A program made the translations under genes and the position numbers. The notes under the pieces were generated by a model that was given only the letters and a program-made list of their open reading frames with translations, was not told where the DNA came from and searched no databases. A stretch of 7,730 nucleotides of DNA, from the NCBI GenBank assembly GCA_027310505.1, contig DAIDAS010000083.1, forward strand, positions 1 to 7,730, written 5' to 3'. Below are positions 1 through 7,629 of this stretch, piece by piece. Each line of letters opens with the position of its first letter. Position 1 is the first letter of the stretch. The DNA is from a bacterium. GTDB taxonomy: Bacteria; Pseudomonadota; Gammaproteobacteria; Burkholderiales; Methylophilaceae.

Positions 1-1
1 G

Positions 2-298
2 CTTTCGGATGGCTCCGTGCGCAACCGCTATCTGGTGCACATCGTGAACAAGACCGAGCATGACGAAGTGTTCACGATCAAGGCCAAGGGCGTGCCCGAG
101 AAGGCGCTCGATCTGGGGAATCTCCCTGAAATCCGGGTGCGGGCCGGCAAGGATTTGAGCATTACTGCCAAGATCGATCTCGAACATGAAATGGCCGAGC
201 ATACCCACGAAGTGACGTTTGTCGTAACGCCGCAATCCAACCCGCAGGAAATGGTCGAGCGCGAAGTCAATTTCCACGGCGAACAAGAGGTTCACTGA
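2..298 (+). CDS. ccoG: CcoG (FixG/RdxA family) cbb3 oxidase accessory protein, C-terminal fragment
   Basis: This is the 3' end of a gene that begins before the window: 98 codons are open from base 2 to the TGA at 296-298, with no real start inside. The fragment opens with DGSVRNRY and continues LVHIVNKT, which I recognise as the start of the immunoglobulin-like C-terminal domain of the FixG/CcoG family. The four-helix membrane core and the ferredoxin-type iron-sulfur motifs would lie upstream. In other bacteria CcoG takes part in assembly of cbb3 cytochrome oxidase and has been linked to Cu(II) reduction; its C-terminal domain is probably periplasmic. Only one base separates its stop from ccoH, which supports a ccoGHI operon. 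The family call rests on the C-terminal domain plus the neighbours, so it is strong but not based on catalytic motifs. Confidence 0.9.
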   Translation, partial: LSDGSVRNRYLVHIVNKTEHDEVFTIKAKGVPEKALDLGNLPEIRVRAGKDLSITAKIDLEHEMAEHTHEVTFVVTPQSNPQEMVEREVNFHGEQEVH

Positions 299-299
299 A

Positions 300-1094
300 A
301 TGATCGAGCTGACTTTTACTGAGACACTGTTTGGCGGCCTGCTGGCAGTGGTGGCGTTGTTTGCGGTTGCGCGAAAACTCGGCCTTTCCAATTACTGGAG
401 CGGCGTATTGGGTGGGGCGTTGCCGTTTCTGGTGTATCTGGGCTACAGCAGTGTCGTGTGGCAAGGTGGTGACATGATGGCCATCCATCTGGCCGTGTTC
501 ATGGCGACTGCCGCGGTGTTGGGCGTGTTTGGTGCGATCAGGCAAGAAAAAGGGAAAATGCACTGGGCACCAAAAATCATTGCCACCTTTTTCGGGGGGC
601 TGGTGGTGTTCATGGCGATACTGCTGTCGATTTCAAGCCACGGGCTGCCGGATAAGCTGTCCGGCTGGTTTTTACCCAACCCGGACAAGCAGCGTCTGCA
701 TACTGCTTTTCCAGGTGTGATTCCACACGATCAAAACAAACTATACGAGCCGCATATGCAAAAGATTGCAGAGCAGCGCAGTCTGGGATGGAAGATCGAC
801 ATCGGCGGTTTGGAAAACCTGCGTAGCGATACGCCGGGCAATATCACGGTGAACGTGCAGGATGCCGACGGCAAGCGCGTGGTGGCGGAGCGCGTGGAAG
901 TGGCCTTGTGGCGCATGGCGAACAGCGGCGATGATCGTCATTTGCAACTGACGCCGGTGAGCGACGGGGCTTTTGCTGGCGAAGTCCTGATTCCTGATCC
1001 TGGACGCTGGCTGATCGAAGTGACCGTCACCCGCGGGCAGGACAGCTTTACGTTGAAGCGTTCACTGTTCGTCGACGAGCCCAATAAAAAGTAA
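300..1094 (+). CDS. ccoH: CcoH/FixH family cbb3 oxidase assembly protein with an extended four-helix N-terminus
   Basis: 264-residue membrane protein. The ATG at 300 is preceded by AAGAGG at 285-290, a good ribosome binding site. The C-terminal half (about 140-260) is a FixH-type periplasmic domain: it has the EQRSLGW stretch (about 158-164), as in rhizobial FixH, then a beta-rich part with DADGKRV, PDPGRW and a final FVDEP. FixH/CcoH proteins support CcoI-dependent copper delivery and stability of cbb3 oxidase. What is odd is the front: hydrophobic segments at about 9-25, 34-52, 58-79 and 91-112, where usual family members have one helix and are roughly 150-180 residues. Basic loops (RK after helix 1, RQEKGK after helix 3) place the FixH domain in the periplasm. 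It sits 1 base after ccoG and 2 bases before ccoI. The family assignment is firm; the role of the extra helices is unknown. Confidence 0.88.
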   Translation: MIELTFTETLFGGLLAVVALFAVARKLGLSNYWSGVLGGALPFLVYLGYSSVVWQGGDMMAIHLAVFMATAAVLGVFGAIRQEKGKMHWAPKIIATFFGGLVVFMAILLSISSHGLPDKLSGWFLPNPDKQRLHTAFPGVIPHDQNKLYEPHMQKIAEQRSLGWKIDIGGLENLRSDTPGNITVNVQDADGKRVVAERVEVALWRMANSGDDRHLQLTPVSDGAFAGEVLIPDPGRWLIEVTVTRGQDSFTLKRSLFVDEPNKK

Positions 1095-1096
1095 AC

Positions 1097-3502
1097 GTGA
1101 CGGAAAGTTGCTTCCATTGCGGCCTGCCTGTTCCCGCTGATAGTACGTTTCGCGTACAAATTCTCGGCGAGCCGCACAATATGTGTTGCCACGGCTGTCA
1201 GGCAGTCGCCGCATCCATCGTTGCAAACGGGCTGGAAGATTATTACCGCTACCGCACCGAACTGCCCAAGACAGCCGATGAACTAATCCCGGAAGAGCTG
1301 CGCAAGCTGGATTTATACGATCATCCGGACGTGCAGAAAAGTTTCGTCTCCCAATCGGATGGGCATCTCAAGCAGGCTTCCCTGATTCTTGAAGGCATTA
1401 CCTGCGCTGCCTGCATCTGGCTTAACGAGCGGCACCTGATGCAATTGCCCGGGGTGCATGCGGTGGCGGTCAATTATGCTTCGCACCGCGCCCGGATTAC
1501 CTGGGATGAGAGCCACATCAAGCTCTCGACTATCCTCGCCGAGATTCGCAAGCTCGGATACCAGGCCCACCCATTCAATGCGCAACAGCAGGATGAGTTG
1601 CGCCAGGCACGGCGCAAGCTGGATATTCGCCGCATGGCCGTGGCCGGCATTTCCACCGGTCAGGTGATGATGCTGGGCGTGGCGTTGTATGCGGGAGCCG
1701 CGACGGGGATGGATTACTCCACGGTGCAACTGATGAGATGGTTCAGCCTGCTGATGACCACCCCGGCCGTCCTGTATGCGGCCATGCCCTTCTATCAGTC
1801 AGCGTGGCGTGCCTTGCTGCGCGGCCAGCTCAACATGGATTTTCCGATTTCGCTCGGCATCCTGGCGGGTTTTTCCGGCAGCATATGGGCAACGGCACAA
1901 GGCGAAGGCGTGGTGTATTACGACACCATCACCATGTTGATTTTCTTCCTGTTGTCGACACGTTTCCTGGAGCGGAACGCCCGTGAGAAGTCGGTCGAGG
2001 CGGCCGAGAATCTGCTGCGGCTGGTGCCGGCCATGGCCACGCGCGTCGATGCAGAGAATCAGCAATTACTGGTGCCGGTGCATGAACTATCGACAGGCGA
2101 TCTCGTTCTGGCCAAACCTGGTGAAACGATCGCTGCGGATGGCGTGGTGGAGCAAGGCGAAAGCAGTGCGGATGAATCCCTACTGACCGGTGAGAGCCGG
2201 CCATTGCCCAAGCATGCGGGCGACCGTGTGTTTGCCGGCAGCGTCAATTATGAGAGCCCGTTGCTGATCCGCGTGACCAGCGTCGGCGAGGATACCGTAC
2301 TGGCTGGCATTGCCCGTCTGCTGGATCGTGCCCAGGCACAAAAGCCGCGTCTGGCGCAGGCGGCGGATCGCGTCGCCGCCTACTTCACCTACGCGCTGCT
2401 GGTGCTGGTGGCGGTCGTGGCTTGGGCCTGGTGGCGCATCGATGCGCATCGTGCCTTTGAAATCACCTTGGCCGTACTGGTCGTCAGTTGCCCTTGCGCG
2501 CTCTCGCTGGCGGCTCCCGCCGCCTTTGCCGCGGCCGGATCCCATCTCGTCAAGCGCGGCGTGTTGCTGACGCGCGGCCACGCCCTGGAAACGCTGGCGC
2601 GCGTGACACACTTCGTATTTGACAAGACCGGCACGCTCACACAGGGCAAGCCGGTACTGCTGCAGACCATTCCTTATGCCGATGTGCCTGACGCGCAATG
2701 CCTGCTGCTGGCCGCTAGCCTGGAACAGGCTTCCGAGCATCCGTTGGCGCAAAGTTTTTTGCAGGCGACGCATCGTCAGACGCTGCTGGCGGTAACAGCG
2801 AGTGAAAACGCTCCGGGTAAGGGCGTTTCGGGGGTTATCGAGGGCTGTCGCTACACCATAGGCAACGCGGCATTGTCCCCCGGGCTCACTCACCAGCCGC
2901 TTGATGCGAATCTGCCGCAGGGGGCAACTGTGGTCTGGCTGTGCGATGCAGACCGGGCCCTGGCAGCCTTTGTGCTGGCTGACACGCCCCGTCCGCAGGC
3001 ACGAGAGATGGTGGCGCAACTGAAGGCGCGCGGCATCCATGTCTCGATCATGAGTGGGGATGCCCCAGAAGCTGTTGCCTATCATGCCCGCGAAATCGGC
3101 GTGGATGACTGGCAGGCCGGCCTTGCTCCAGACCAGAAACTGGCGGCTTTGCGCGAATTGCAGGGGCATGGTGCGGTGGTGGCGATGGTCGGCGATGGTA
3201 TCAACGATGCGCCGGTGCTGGCCGGGGCGCAGGTTTCCATCGCCATGGGCAGCGGTACGCAGATGGCCCGCACAACGGGCGATGTGGTGCTGTTGACGGA
3301 GAGCCTGCTGGAAATTGATCATGCCGTGGCGACCAGCCGGTTTGGACTCAATGTGATCCGCCAGAATTTTGCCTGGGCGCTGGGGTACAACCTGCTGGTG
3401 GTGCCGTTCGCGGCGACGGGGTTCATTTCGCCGTGGCTGGCGGCATTGGGGATGTCGGTGAGCTCGCTGGTGGTGGTGCTGAATGCGTTACGGCTGCGGT
3501 AG
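1097..3502 (+). CDS. ccoI: CcoI (FixI/CopA2-type) P1B copper-transporting ATPase
   Basis: 801-residue copper ATPase of the inner membrane that supplies copper to cbb3 oxidase. The N-terminal cysteine domain typical of CcoI is present (C5, C8, C30, C31, C34). It is followed by a heavy-metal-associated domain at about 95-160 with the metal site C103-A-A-C106. Membrane helices begin near 178. The actuator motif TGES is at 364-367, the copper channel motif CPC at 465-467, the phosphorylated aspartate D509 in DKTGT, the nucleotide-binding HP pair at 548-549, and GDGINDAP at 699-706. The last two helices hold YN (764-765) and MSVSS (786-790), the remaining copper-site residues of P1B-1 pumps. No key residue is missing. 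The start is GTG, 2 bases after the ccoH stop, with only a weak upstream purine run, so translation is probably coupled to ccoH. The N-terminal cysteine domain and the ccoGH neighbours favour CcoI over the detoxifying CopA. Confidence 0.97.
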   Translation: MTESCFHCGLPVPADSTFRVQILGEPHNMCCHGCQAVAASIVANGLEDYYRYRTELPKTADELIPEELRKLDLYDHPDVQKSFVSQSDGHLKQASLILEGITCAACIWLNERHLMQLPGVHAVAVNYASHRARITWDESHIKLSTILAEIRKLGYQAHPFNAQQQDELRQARRKLDIRRMAVAGISTGQVMMLGVALYAGAATGMDYSTVQLMRWFSLLMTTPAVLYAAMPFYQSAWRALLRGQLNMDFPISLGILAGFSGSIWATAQGEGVVYYDTITMLIFFLLSTRFLERNAREKSVEAAENLLRLVPAMATRVDAENQQLLVPVHELSTGDLVLAKPGETIAADGVVEQGESSADESLLTGESRPLPKHAGDRVFAGSVNYESPLLIRVTSVGEDTVLAGIARLLDRAQAQKPRLAQAADRVAAYFTYALLVLVAVVAWAWWRIDAHRAFEITLAVLVVSCPCALSLAAPAAFAAAGSHLVKRGVLLTRGHALETLARVTHFVFDKTGTLTQGKPVLLQTIPYADVPDAQCLLLAASLEQASEHPLAQSFLQATHRQTLLAVTASENAPGKGVSGVIEGCRYTIGNAALSPGLTHQPLDANLPQGATVVWLCDADRALAAFVLADTPRPQAREMVAQLKARGIHVSIMSGDAPEAVAYHAREIGVDDWQAGLAPDQKLAALRELQGHGAVVAMVGDGINDAPVLAGAQVSIAMGSGTQMARTTGDVVLLTESLLEIDHAVATSRFGLNVIRQNFAWALGYNLLVVPFAATGFISPWLAALGMSVSSLVVVLNALRLR

Positions 3503-3511
3503 GGGCTGCTA

Positions 3512-3537
3512 AGCCAGCGGCATGTGCCGGCTTTTTA
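3512..3537 (+). terminator. Probable intrinsic terminator of the ccoGHI operon
   Basis: Nine bases after the ccoI stop, AGCC at 3512-3515 and CGGC at 3518-3521 can fold back on GCCGGCT (3526-3532), leaving an ATGT loop and a small left-side bulge. Five T's follow directly (3532-3536). This is a short but plausible rho-independent terminator for plus-strand transcription. Read from the other strand the hairpin is followed by TAGCAGCCCC rather than a T run, so it is not a convincing terminator for the converging operon. Confidence 0.65.
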
Positions 3538-3551
3538 TTCGTGCTGGGTAT

Positions 3552-4262
3552 TCATACGAGATGCAGTTGCGCGGACAAGGCTTTCAGCTCCTGCCTTGCT
3601 AGCTTGAAATCCGGGCAAAGTTTTTCCACCCATGCCCAGAATTTCGGGCTGTGGTTCATTTCTTTCAAGTGCGCCAGTTCGTGCGCAACAACATAGTGAA
3701 TGATATGCGGCGGGGCCTGTATCAGGCGCCAGTGGAGGCGGATTTCGCCTTTTGAGTTGCAGCTGCCCCAGCGCGTTCTCGCACTGGAGAGGTAGACCGG
3801 GGGCGTAGGCACACCGAGTTTGGCGGCGAGCAGTTCGATGCGGCGGGTGAAATCGGCGCGTGCCTGTTTAATGTACCACTGGGCGACCTTGCGTTGCACG
3901 GTGGCCGTATCGTCCGGGCGGGGGAGGGCGACATAGAGGCGTGTGCCGTCGAACTCAACGGCCCGGCTTTTGGCATCCTGGCGCAGGCTGAGCAGGATGT
4001 CTTGCCCAAGGTGTTGCAGGGTGGCGCCGTCCCGCCACTCAAAGACTTGGGGGCGATCCTGCCATTCGGCAAGCTTGCGGGTGATCCAGTCGGATTTGTC
4101 CTGCAGCAGGCTTTCTACGGTGTGCTGCGGGATGCGCTGGGGAATGTGGACGGTGAGCCCGCTGGCATCGACACGCAGGCCGATGGTGCGGCGGTTTGCG
4201 CTGACCTTGAGGGTGTAGGGGATGCTGTGACCGCCGGCGAGATTGAGCTGCCTCTGGCTCAC
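3552..4262 (-). CDS. YgjP-like (DUF45, SprT-type fold) zinc-dependent metallopeptidase-family protein
   Basis: 236-residue soluble protein of the YgjP/DUF45 family (M48-like zincin fold). The zinc site is complete: HELAH at 194-198 supplies two histidines and the catalytic glutamate E195, and H204 in NHSPKFW is the probable third ligand. The family signature RTRWGSC lies at 162-168, and the N-terminal half is the usual beta-rich part. No signal peptide or membrane segment is visible, so it should be cytoplasmic. The start is GTG at 4262-4260, overlapping the plsC-like stop as GTGA, so translation is probably coupled; the protein begins MSQRQLNL. It is the last gene of the operon. The substrate is unknown: the fold suggests a peptidase, but I recall E. 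coli YgjP being annotated as a UTP pyrophosphatase, so proteolysis should not be assumed. Family confident, function open. Confidence 0.9.
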   Translation of the reverse strand: MSQRQLNLAGGHSIPYTLKVSANRRTIGLRVDASGLTVHIPQRIPQHTVESLLQDKSDWITRKLAEWQDRPQVFEWRDGATLQHLGQDILLSLRQDAKSRAVEFDGTRLYVALPRPDDTATVQRKVAQWYIKQARADFTRRIELLAAKLGVPTPPVYLSSARTRWGSCNSKGEIRLHWRLIQAPPHIIHYVVAHELAHLKEMNHSPKFWAWVEKLCPDFKLARQELKALSAQLHLV

Positions 4263-4969
4263 AGGCTATCCAGCCGTGCCATTTCTGACTCGATCCAGCT
4301 CTCGACCATTTTGTTGAGGTCGTCCGCCTTCATGCCGCTGACATCGATCGGCTTGCCGATGCTGACGGTGATGGTGCCGGGGCGTTTGAGCAGGCTGTTT
4401 TTGCGCCAGTATTCGCCGGCGTTGTGGGCGACCGGTACGACGGTCGCGCCGGTGTGGGTGGCGAGCCAAGCCCCGCCGATGTGGTATTTGCCTTTTTGGC
4501 CCGGTGCGATGCGAGTGCCTTCAGGGAAGACCACGACCGATAGGCCAAGCGCCAGCCTGTCCTTGCCTTGGCTGACCAGTTGTTTCAGGGCCTCGCGCCC
4601 GGCCGAGCGGTCGATGGCGATGGACTTGAGCGCCCACAGCGCCCAGCCGAAGAATGGCAGCAACAGCAGCGAGCGCTTCAGTACCCAGATCTGCGGCGGA
4701 AAGATATCCTGGAAGGCGATGGTTTCCCAGGCCGATTGATGCTTGGCCAGGATGATGCAAGGGTGGTCTGGGATATTTTCGTGCCCGATCACCCGGTAGC
4801 GCAGGTTGCAGGTCAGTGCCAGCCAGCGCACGACGAAGCGTGCCCAGCCGGCGATGATGTGCGAGCGCCGCGGGGCGGACATCGGAATCAGCAGCAGGGT
4901 AAGCAAGGCGAACGGGATCACCATGATCCACATGCCGATATTGAAGATGATGGAACGTAAACGGATCAT
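4259..4969 (-). CDS. PlsC-like 1-acyl-sn-glycerol-3-phosphate acyltransferase (lysophospholipid acyltransferase family), HX4E variant
   Basis: 236-residue membrane-anchored acyltransferase that probably converts lysophosphatidic acid to phosphatidic acid, the second acylation of phospholipid synthesis. A hydrophobic N-terminal segment (about 7-29) is followed by basic residues. The four family blocks are recognisable: KHQSAWE with H77 (block I), SIAIDR at 116-121 (block II, with R121), FPEGTR at 148-153 (block III) and VVPV at 177-180 (block IV). In block I the acidic residue five positions after the histidine is glutamate (E82), where the textbook motif has aspartate (HX4D). The ATG start overlaps the gmhB stop as ATGA, and its own stop overlaps the ygjP-like GTG. 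Because genomes often carry several PlsC paralogues, this copy may not be the essential one, and a different acyl acceptor is possible. The family call is certain; the exact substrate is inferred. Confidence 0.93.
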   Translation of the reverse strand: MIRLRSIIFNIGMWIMVIPFALLTLLLIPMSAPRRSHIIAGWARFVVRWLALTCNLRYRVIGHENIPDHPCIILAKHQSAWETIAFQDIFPPQIWVLKRSLLLLPFFGWALWALKSIAIDRSAGREALKQLVSQGKDRLALGLSVVVFPEGTRIAPGQKGKYHIGGAWLATHTGATVVPVAHNAGEYWRKNSLLKRPGTITVSIGKPIDVSGMKADDLNKMVESWIESEMARLDSL

Positions 4970-5508
4970 GCCATCTCGTCGATAATTCGGTGCGTGGCCT
5001 CCATCAGGTCGGCGCAGATCCAGGTGCCCTCGGGCAGCCCGCCCTCCGCCAGGGTTCTCTCGCCCTTGCCGGTGCGCACCAGGATGGGCTGTGCGCCCAA
5101 GGGTAGCCCGGCCTGCAGGTCACGCAGCGAGTCGCCGACGCTGGGAACGCCTTCTAGATCGGTGCCGAAGCGCCGGGCGATTTCTTCCAGCATGCCGGGC
5201 TTGGGCTTGCGGCAATCGCAATGAGAGTCGGCGGTGTGTGGGCAGTAGAACAGCGCGTCGATGCGGCCGCCAAACTGCGCCAGCGACCTGTGCATCTTGT
5301 CGTGGATGGCGTTGAGCGTCGCCATGTCGAACAGTCCGCGTTCGATGCCCGACTGGTTGGTGGCGAGCGCCACGCGGAAGCCCGCCTGGTTCAGCATCGC
5401 GATCGCCTCAAGGCTGCCGGGAATGGGAATCCATTCTTCCGGGCTCTTGATGAATTGGGCGGAGTCATAGTTGATGACCCCGTCCCTGTCTAAAATTACC
5501 AGCTTCAT
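4966..5508 (-). CDS. gmhB: D-glycero-beta-D-manno-heptose 1,7-bisphosphate 7-phosphatase GmhB
   Basis: 180-residue HAD-superfamily phosphatase, the usual length for GmhB. It removes the 7-phosphate from heptose 1,7-bisphosphate on the way to ADP-heptose, the precursor of the lipopolysaccharide inner core, in the cytoplasm. Motif I is LDRDGVIN, with nucleophile D7 and acid/base D9. Motif II is TNQSG at 50-54, motif III has the lysine region RKPKPG (100-105), and motif IV is GDSLRD at 125-130. The structural zinc loop of GmhB is intact: C89 and H91 with C97 and C99. This loop separates it from histidinol-phosphate phosphatases without the heptose role, although HisB-N relatives share much of it. 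The ATG lies 9 bases after the glyS stop with no strong ribosome binding site, so translation may depend on read-through coupling from glyS. The stop overlaps the next start by 4 bases. Confidence 0.95.
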   Translation of the reverse strand: MKLVILDRDGVINYDSAQFIKSPEEWIPIPGSLEAIAMLNQAGFRVALATNQSGIERGLFDMATLNAIHDKMHRSLAQFGGRIDALFYCPHTADSHCDCRKPKPGMLEEIARRFGTDLEGVPSVGDSLRDLQAGLPLGAQPILVRTGKGERTLAEGGLPEGTWICADLMEATHRIIDEMA

Positions 5509-5517
5509 TGCGCCAGT

Positions 5518-7629
5518 CTACGCTGCCAGCTTTGAAAGGTCAGCCACGCGGTTCATGGCCTGATGCAGCGTGGCCAGCAGGCCGAGACGGTTGGCGCGCA
5601 GTGCCGGGTCTTCGGCGTTGACCATCACATCGTCGAAGAAGGCATCCACCGGTGCCTTGAGGGCGGCCAGCGCCTTGAGCGAGCCGGTGTAATCGCCTTT
5701 CTCGAAAGCGGCGTCGGCTTGCGGTGCAACCTGGCTGAGCGCCTGATGCAGTGCGGCTTCGGCGGCTTCTTGCAGCAGCGCGGTATTGACTTTGGCTTCG
5801 ACGGTGCCTTCGGCCTTTTTCAGGATGTTGCCGACGCGTTTGTTGGCGGCCGCCAGGCTTTCGGCTTCTGGCAGCGCGGCGAAAGCACGAACTGCTTCAA
5901 GCCGTTTGACGACTTGAGTCGGGCGAAGAGACAAGACGGCATCAATTTCTTGTGCTGAATATCCTTCTTCTCTCAGCAGCCCAGCGTAGCGTTCGTAGAC
6001 AAAATGCAGTAGGTCGTAAACACCTTTGTTACGATCAAAGTCGGGGACGGACGAGAAAGCGTTCGCGGCCAACAGAACAAAGTCCTGCATTGGTTTGCCA
6101 CATTCCAAAGATGCCAGAATGCGAACGACCCCAATGGCATGGCGTCGCAGCGCAAACGGGTCCTTGTCGCCTGTGGGAATCTGACCGATGCCAAACATGC
6201 CGACCAGCGTTTCAAGCTTGTCGGCCAGCGCCGCGACGATGCCGGTTTGATTGCGCGGCAGGGTGTCGCCGGCAAAGCGCGGCTTGTAGTGGTCTTCGAT
6301 GGCCTCTGCGATTTCAACCGACAGGCCGTCGTTCTTGGCGTAGTAGCCGCCCATGATGCCCTGCAGTTCCGGGAACTCGCCCACCATGTCGGTGAGCAGG
6401 TCGGTTTTGGCCAGTTGCGCAGCCTTGTCGGACGAAGCGGCGAGCGCATCGCCCCCCAGTTGCTGGCCGATGGCGCGGGCAATGGCGCGTACGCGTTCCA
6501 TGCGCTCACCCTGCGTGCCCAGCTTGTTGTGGTAAACGACTTTATCCAGACCGCCGATCCGCGACTCCAGCGATTTCTTGCGATCCTGGTCGAAGAAGAA
6601 TTTGGCGTCCGCCAGGCGCGGGCGTACCACGCGCTCATTGCCGCCGACCACGGCCGAAGCATCGGCCGGGCGGATGTTGGAAACGATCAGGAATTTGTTG
6701 GTGAGCTTGCCGGCGCCATCCAGCAGCGGGAAGTATTTCTGGTTCGCCTTCATGGTCAGGATCAGACATTCCTGCGGTACTTCGAGAAAAGCTTCTTCGA
6801 ACTGCCCCAGCAGCACGTTCGGGCGCTCGACCAGGGCGGTGACTTCGTCCAGCAAGGCATCGTCGTCGATCGGCTTCAGGCCCTGCCGGGCGGCGGCCTC
6901 GGCAAGTTGGCGCACGATCTCTGCGCGGCGGGCTTCGAAGCTGGCGATGACTGCGCCTTCAGTTTCAAGCTGCGTCGCGTAGCTGTCGGCATCCTTGAGC
7001 ACCACCGGATGCTTGGTGGCTTCAAAGCGGTGGCCTTGTGTCACGTTGCTGGAAGCCAGCCCCAGCGTGTGTATGGAGACTACGTCTGCGCCATGCAGCG
7101 CGACCAGGCCATGGGCCGGACGCACGAAGTTGACGCTGCTCCAGCCATCGTCCAGCTGGTAAGTCATGACTTTCGGAATTGGCAGCTTGGCCAGCGCTTC
7201 GTCCAGTGCTTTCTGCAGGCCATCGGCCAGCTTTGCGCCGGGCATGACGATGTCCAGGAACAGCACGTCAGCCTTGCCATCGTTTTCGCGTTTGAGGCTG
7301 GATACGACCGATGCGTCAGCACCCAGTGTCGCCAGTTTCTTGACCAGCGCAGGCGATGCCTGGCCGTCGGCATCCAGCCCTACGCTGACGGGCATCAGTT
7401 TTTGCGACACCGGTTTGTCGGCGGCCTGCACGGCCACCTGCGTGATGTGTGCCGCCAGCCGGCGCGGCGAAGCAAAAGGCGTGACGGCAGAATCGGCCGA
7501 AGTCAGGCCCTGCGCCTTAAGCGATTCAAACAGGGTGGTGGAGAATGCCTCGCCCAGTTTTTTCAGTGCCTTGGGGGGCAGTTCTTCGACGAACAACTCG
7601 ACTAATAAATTCTTGGTGCTCATGCTCAT
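5518..7629 (-). CDS. glyS: Glycine--tRNA ligase beta subunit
   Basis: 703-residue beta subunit of the alpha2-beta2 bacterial glycyl-tRNA synthetase (E. coli GlyS is about 689). The beta subunit binds tRNA-Gly; the catalytic site is on GlyQ. Recognised family segments in order: VEELPPKALKKL (14-25), GHRFEATKHP (199-208), ANQKYFPLLD (295-304), FFFDQDRK (344-351), TDMVGEFPELQG (413-424), PFALRRHAIG (491-500), YERYAGLLR (545-553) and a C-terminal anticodon-binding (DALR-like) region with FFDDVMV (664-670). The ATG at 7629 overlaps the glyQ stop as ATGA. A second in-frame ATG at 7623 (residue 3) is an equally plausible start, since many homologues begin close to there. The reading frame is intact. 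Residues of about 503-585 are encoded by a low-GC patch with unusual codons (see findings). Confidence 0.98.
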   Translation of the reverse strand: MSMSTKNLLVELFVEELPPKALKKLGEAFSTTLFESLKAQGLTSADSAVTPFASPRRLAAHITQVAVQAADKPVSQKLMPVSVGLDADGQASPALVKKLATLGADASVVSSLKRENDGKADVLFLDIVMPGAKLADGLQKALDEALAKLPIPKVMTYQLDDGWSSVNFVRPAHGLVALHGADVVSIHTLGLASSNVTQGHRFEATKHPVVLKDADSYATQLETEGAVIASFEARRAEIVRQLAEAAARQGLKPIDDDALLDEVTALVERPNVLLGQFEEAFLEVPQECLILTMKANQKYFPLLDGAGKLTNKFLIVSNIRPADASAVVGGNERVVRPRLADAKFFFDQDRKKSLESRIGGLDKVVYHNKLGTQGERMERVRAIARAIGQQLGGDALAASSDKAAQLAKTDLLTDMVGEFPELQGIMGGYYAKNDGLSVEIAEAIEDHYKPRFAGDTLPRNQTGIVAALADKLETLVGMFGIGQIPTGDKDPFALRRHAIGVVRILASLECGKPMQDFVLLAANAFSSVPDFDRNKGVYDLLHFVYERYAGLLREEGYSAQEIDAVLSLRPTQVVKRLEAVRAFAALPEAESLAAANKRVGNILKKAEGTVEAKVNTALLQEAAEAALHQALSQVAPQADAAFEKGDYTGSLKALAALKAPVDAFFDDVMVNAEDPALRANRLGLLATLHQAMNRVADLSKLAA

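Noticed and set aside
1097..1250. N-terminal cysteine cluster of CcoI as a possible novel metal domain
   Set aside because: The CxxC plus CCxxC pattern is the normal N-terminal domain of CcoI/FixI-type ATPases, so it confirms the family rather than being new.
2180..3322. 380-codon open frame on the minus strand inside ccoI
   Set aside because: Also the codon-aligned opposite frame, of a gene with all its catalytic motifs intact. Its translation has no recognisable domain and is rich in Arg, His and Gln, as expected for such shadows.
3433..3696. 87-codon plus-strand frame spanning the ccoI end, considered as a possible ccoS
   Set aside because: It overlaps ccoI and the opposite ygjP-like gene, lacks a CcoS-like single helix followed by an acidic tail, and has no ribosome binding site I can defend.
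3894..4739. 281-codon plus-strand frame across the ygjP-like and plsC-like genes
   Set aside because: It runs antisense through two well-supported genes and across their junction, with no domain signal of its own; a chance open frame in GC-rich DNA.
6139..7605. 488-codon open frame on the plus strand opposite glyS
   Set aside because: It is the codon-aligned opposite frame of a certain gene; it is open because glyS avoids TTA, CTA and TCA there. The protein resembles no family I recognise, and the frame breaks exactly where glyS codon use changes (a CTA codon gives a TAG at 6010-6012).
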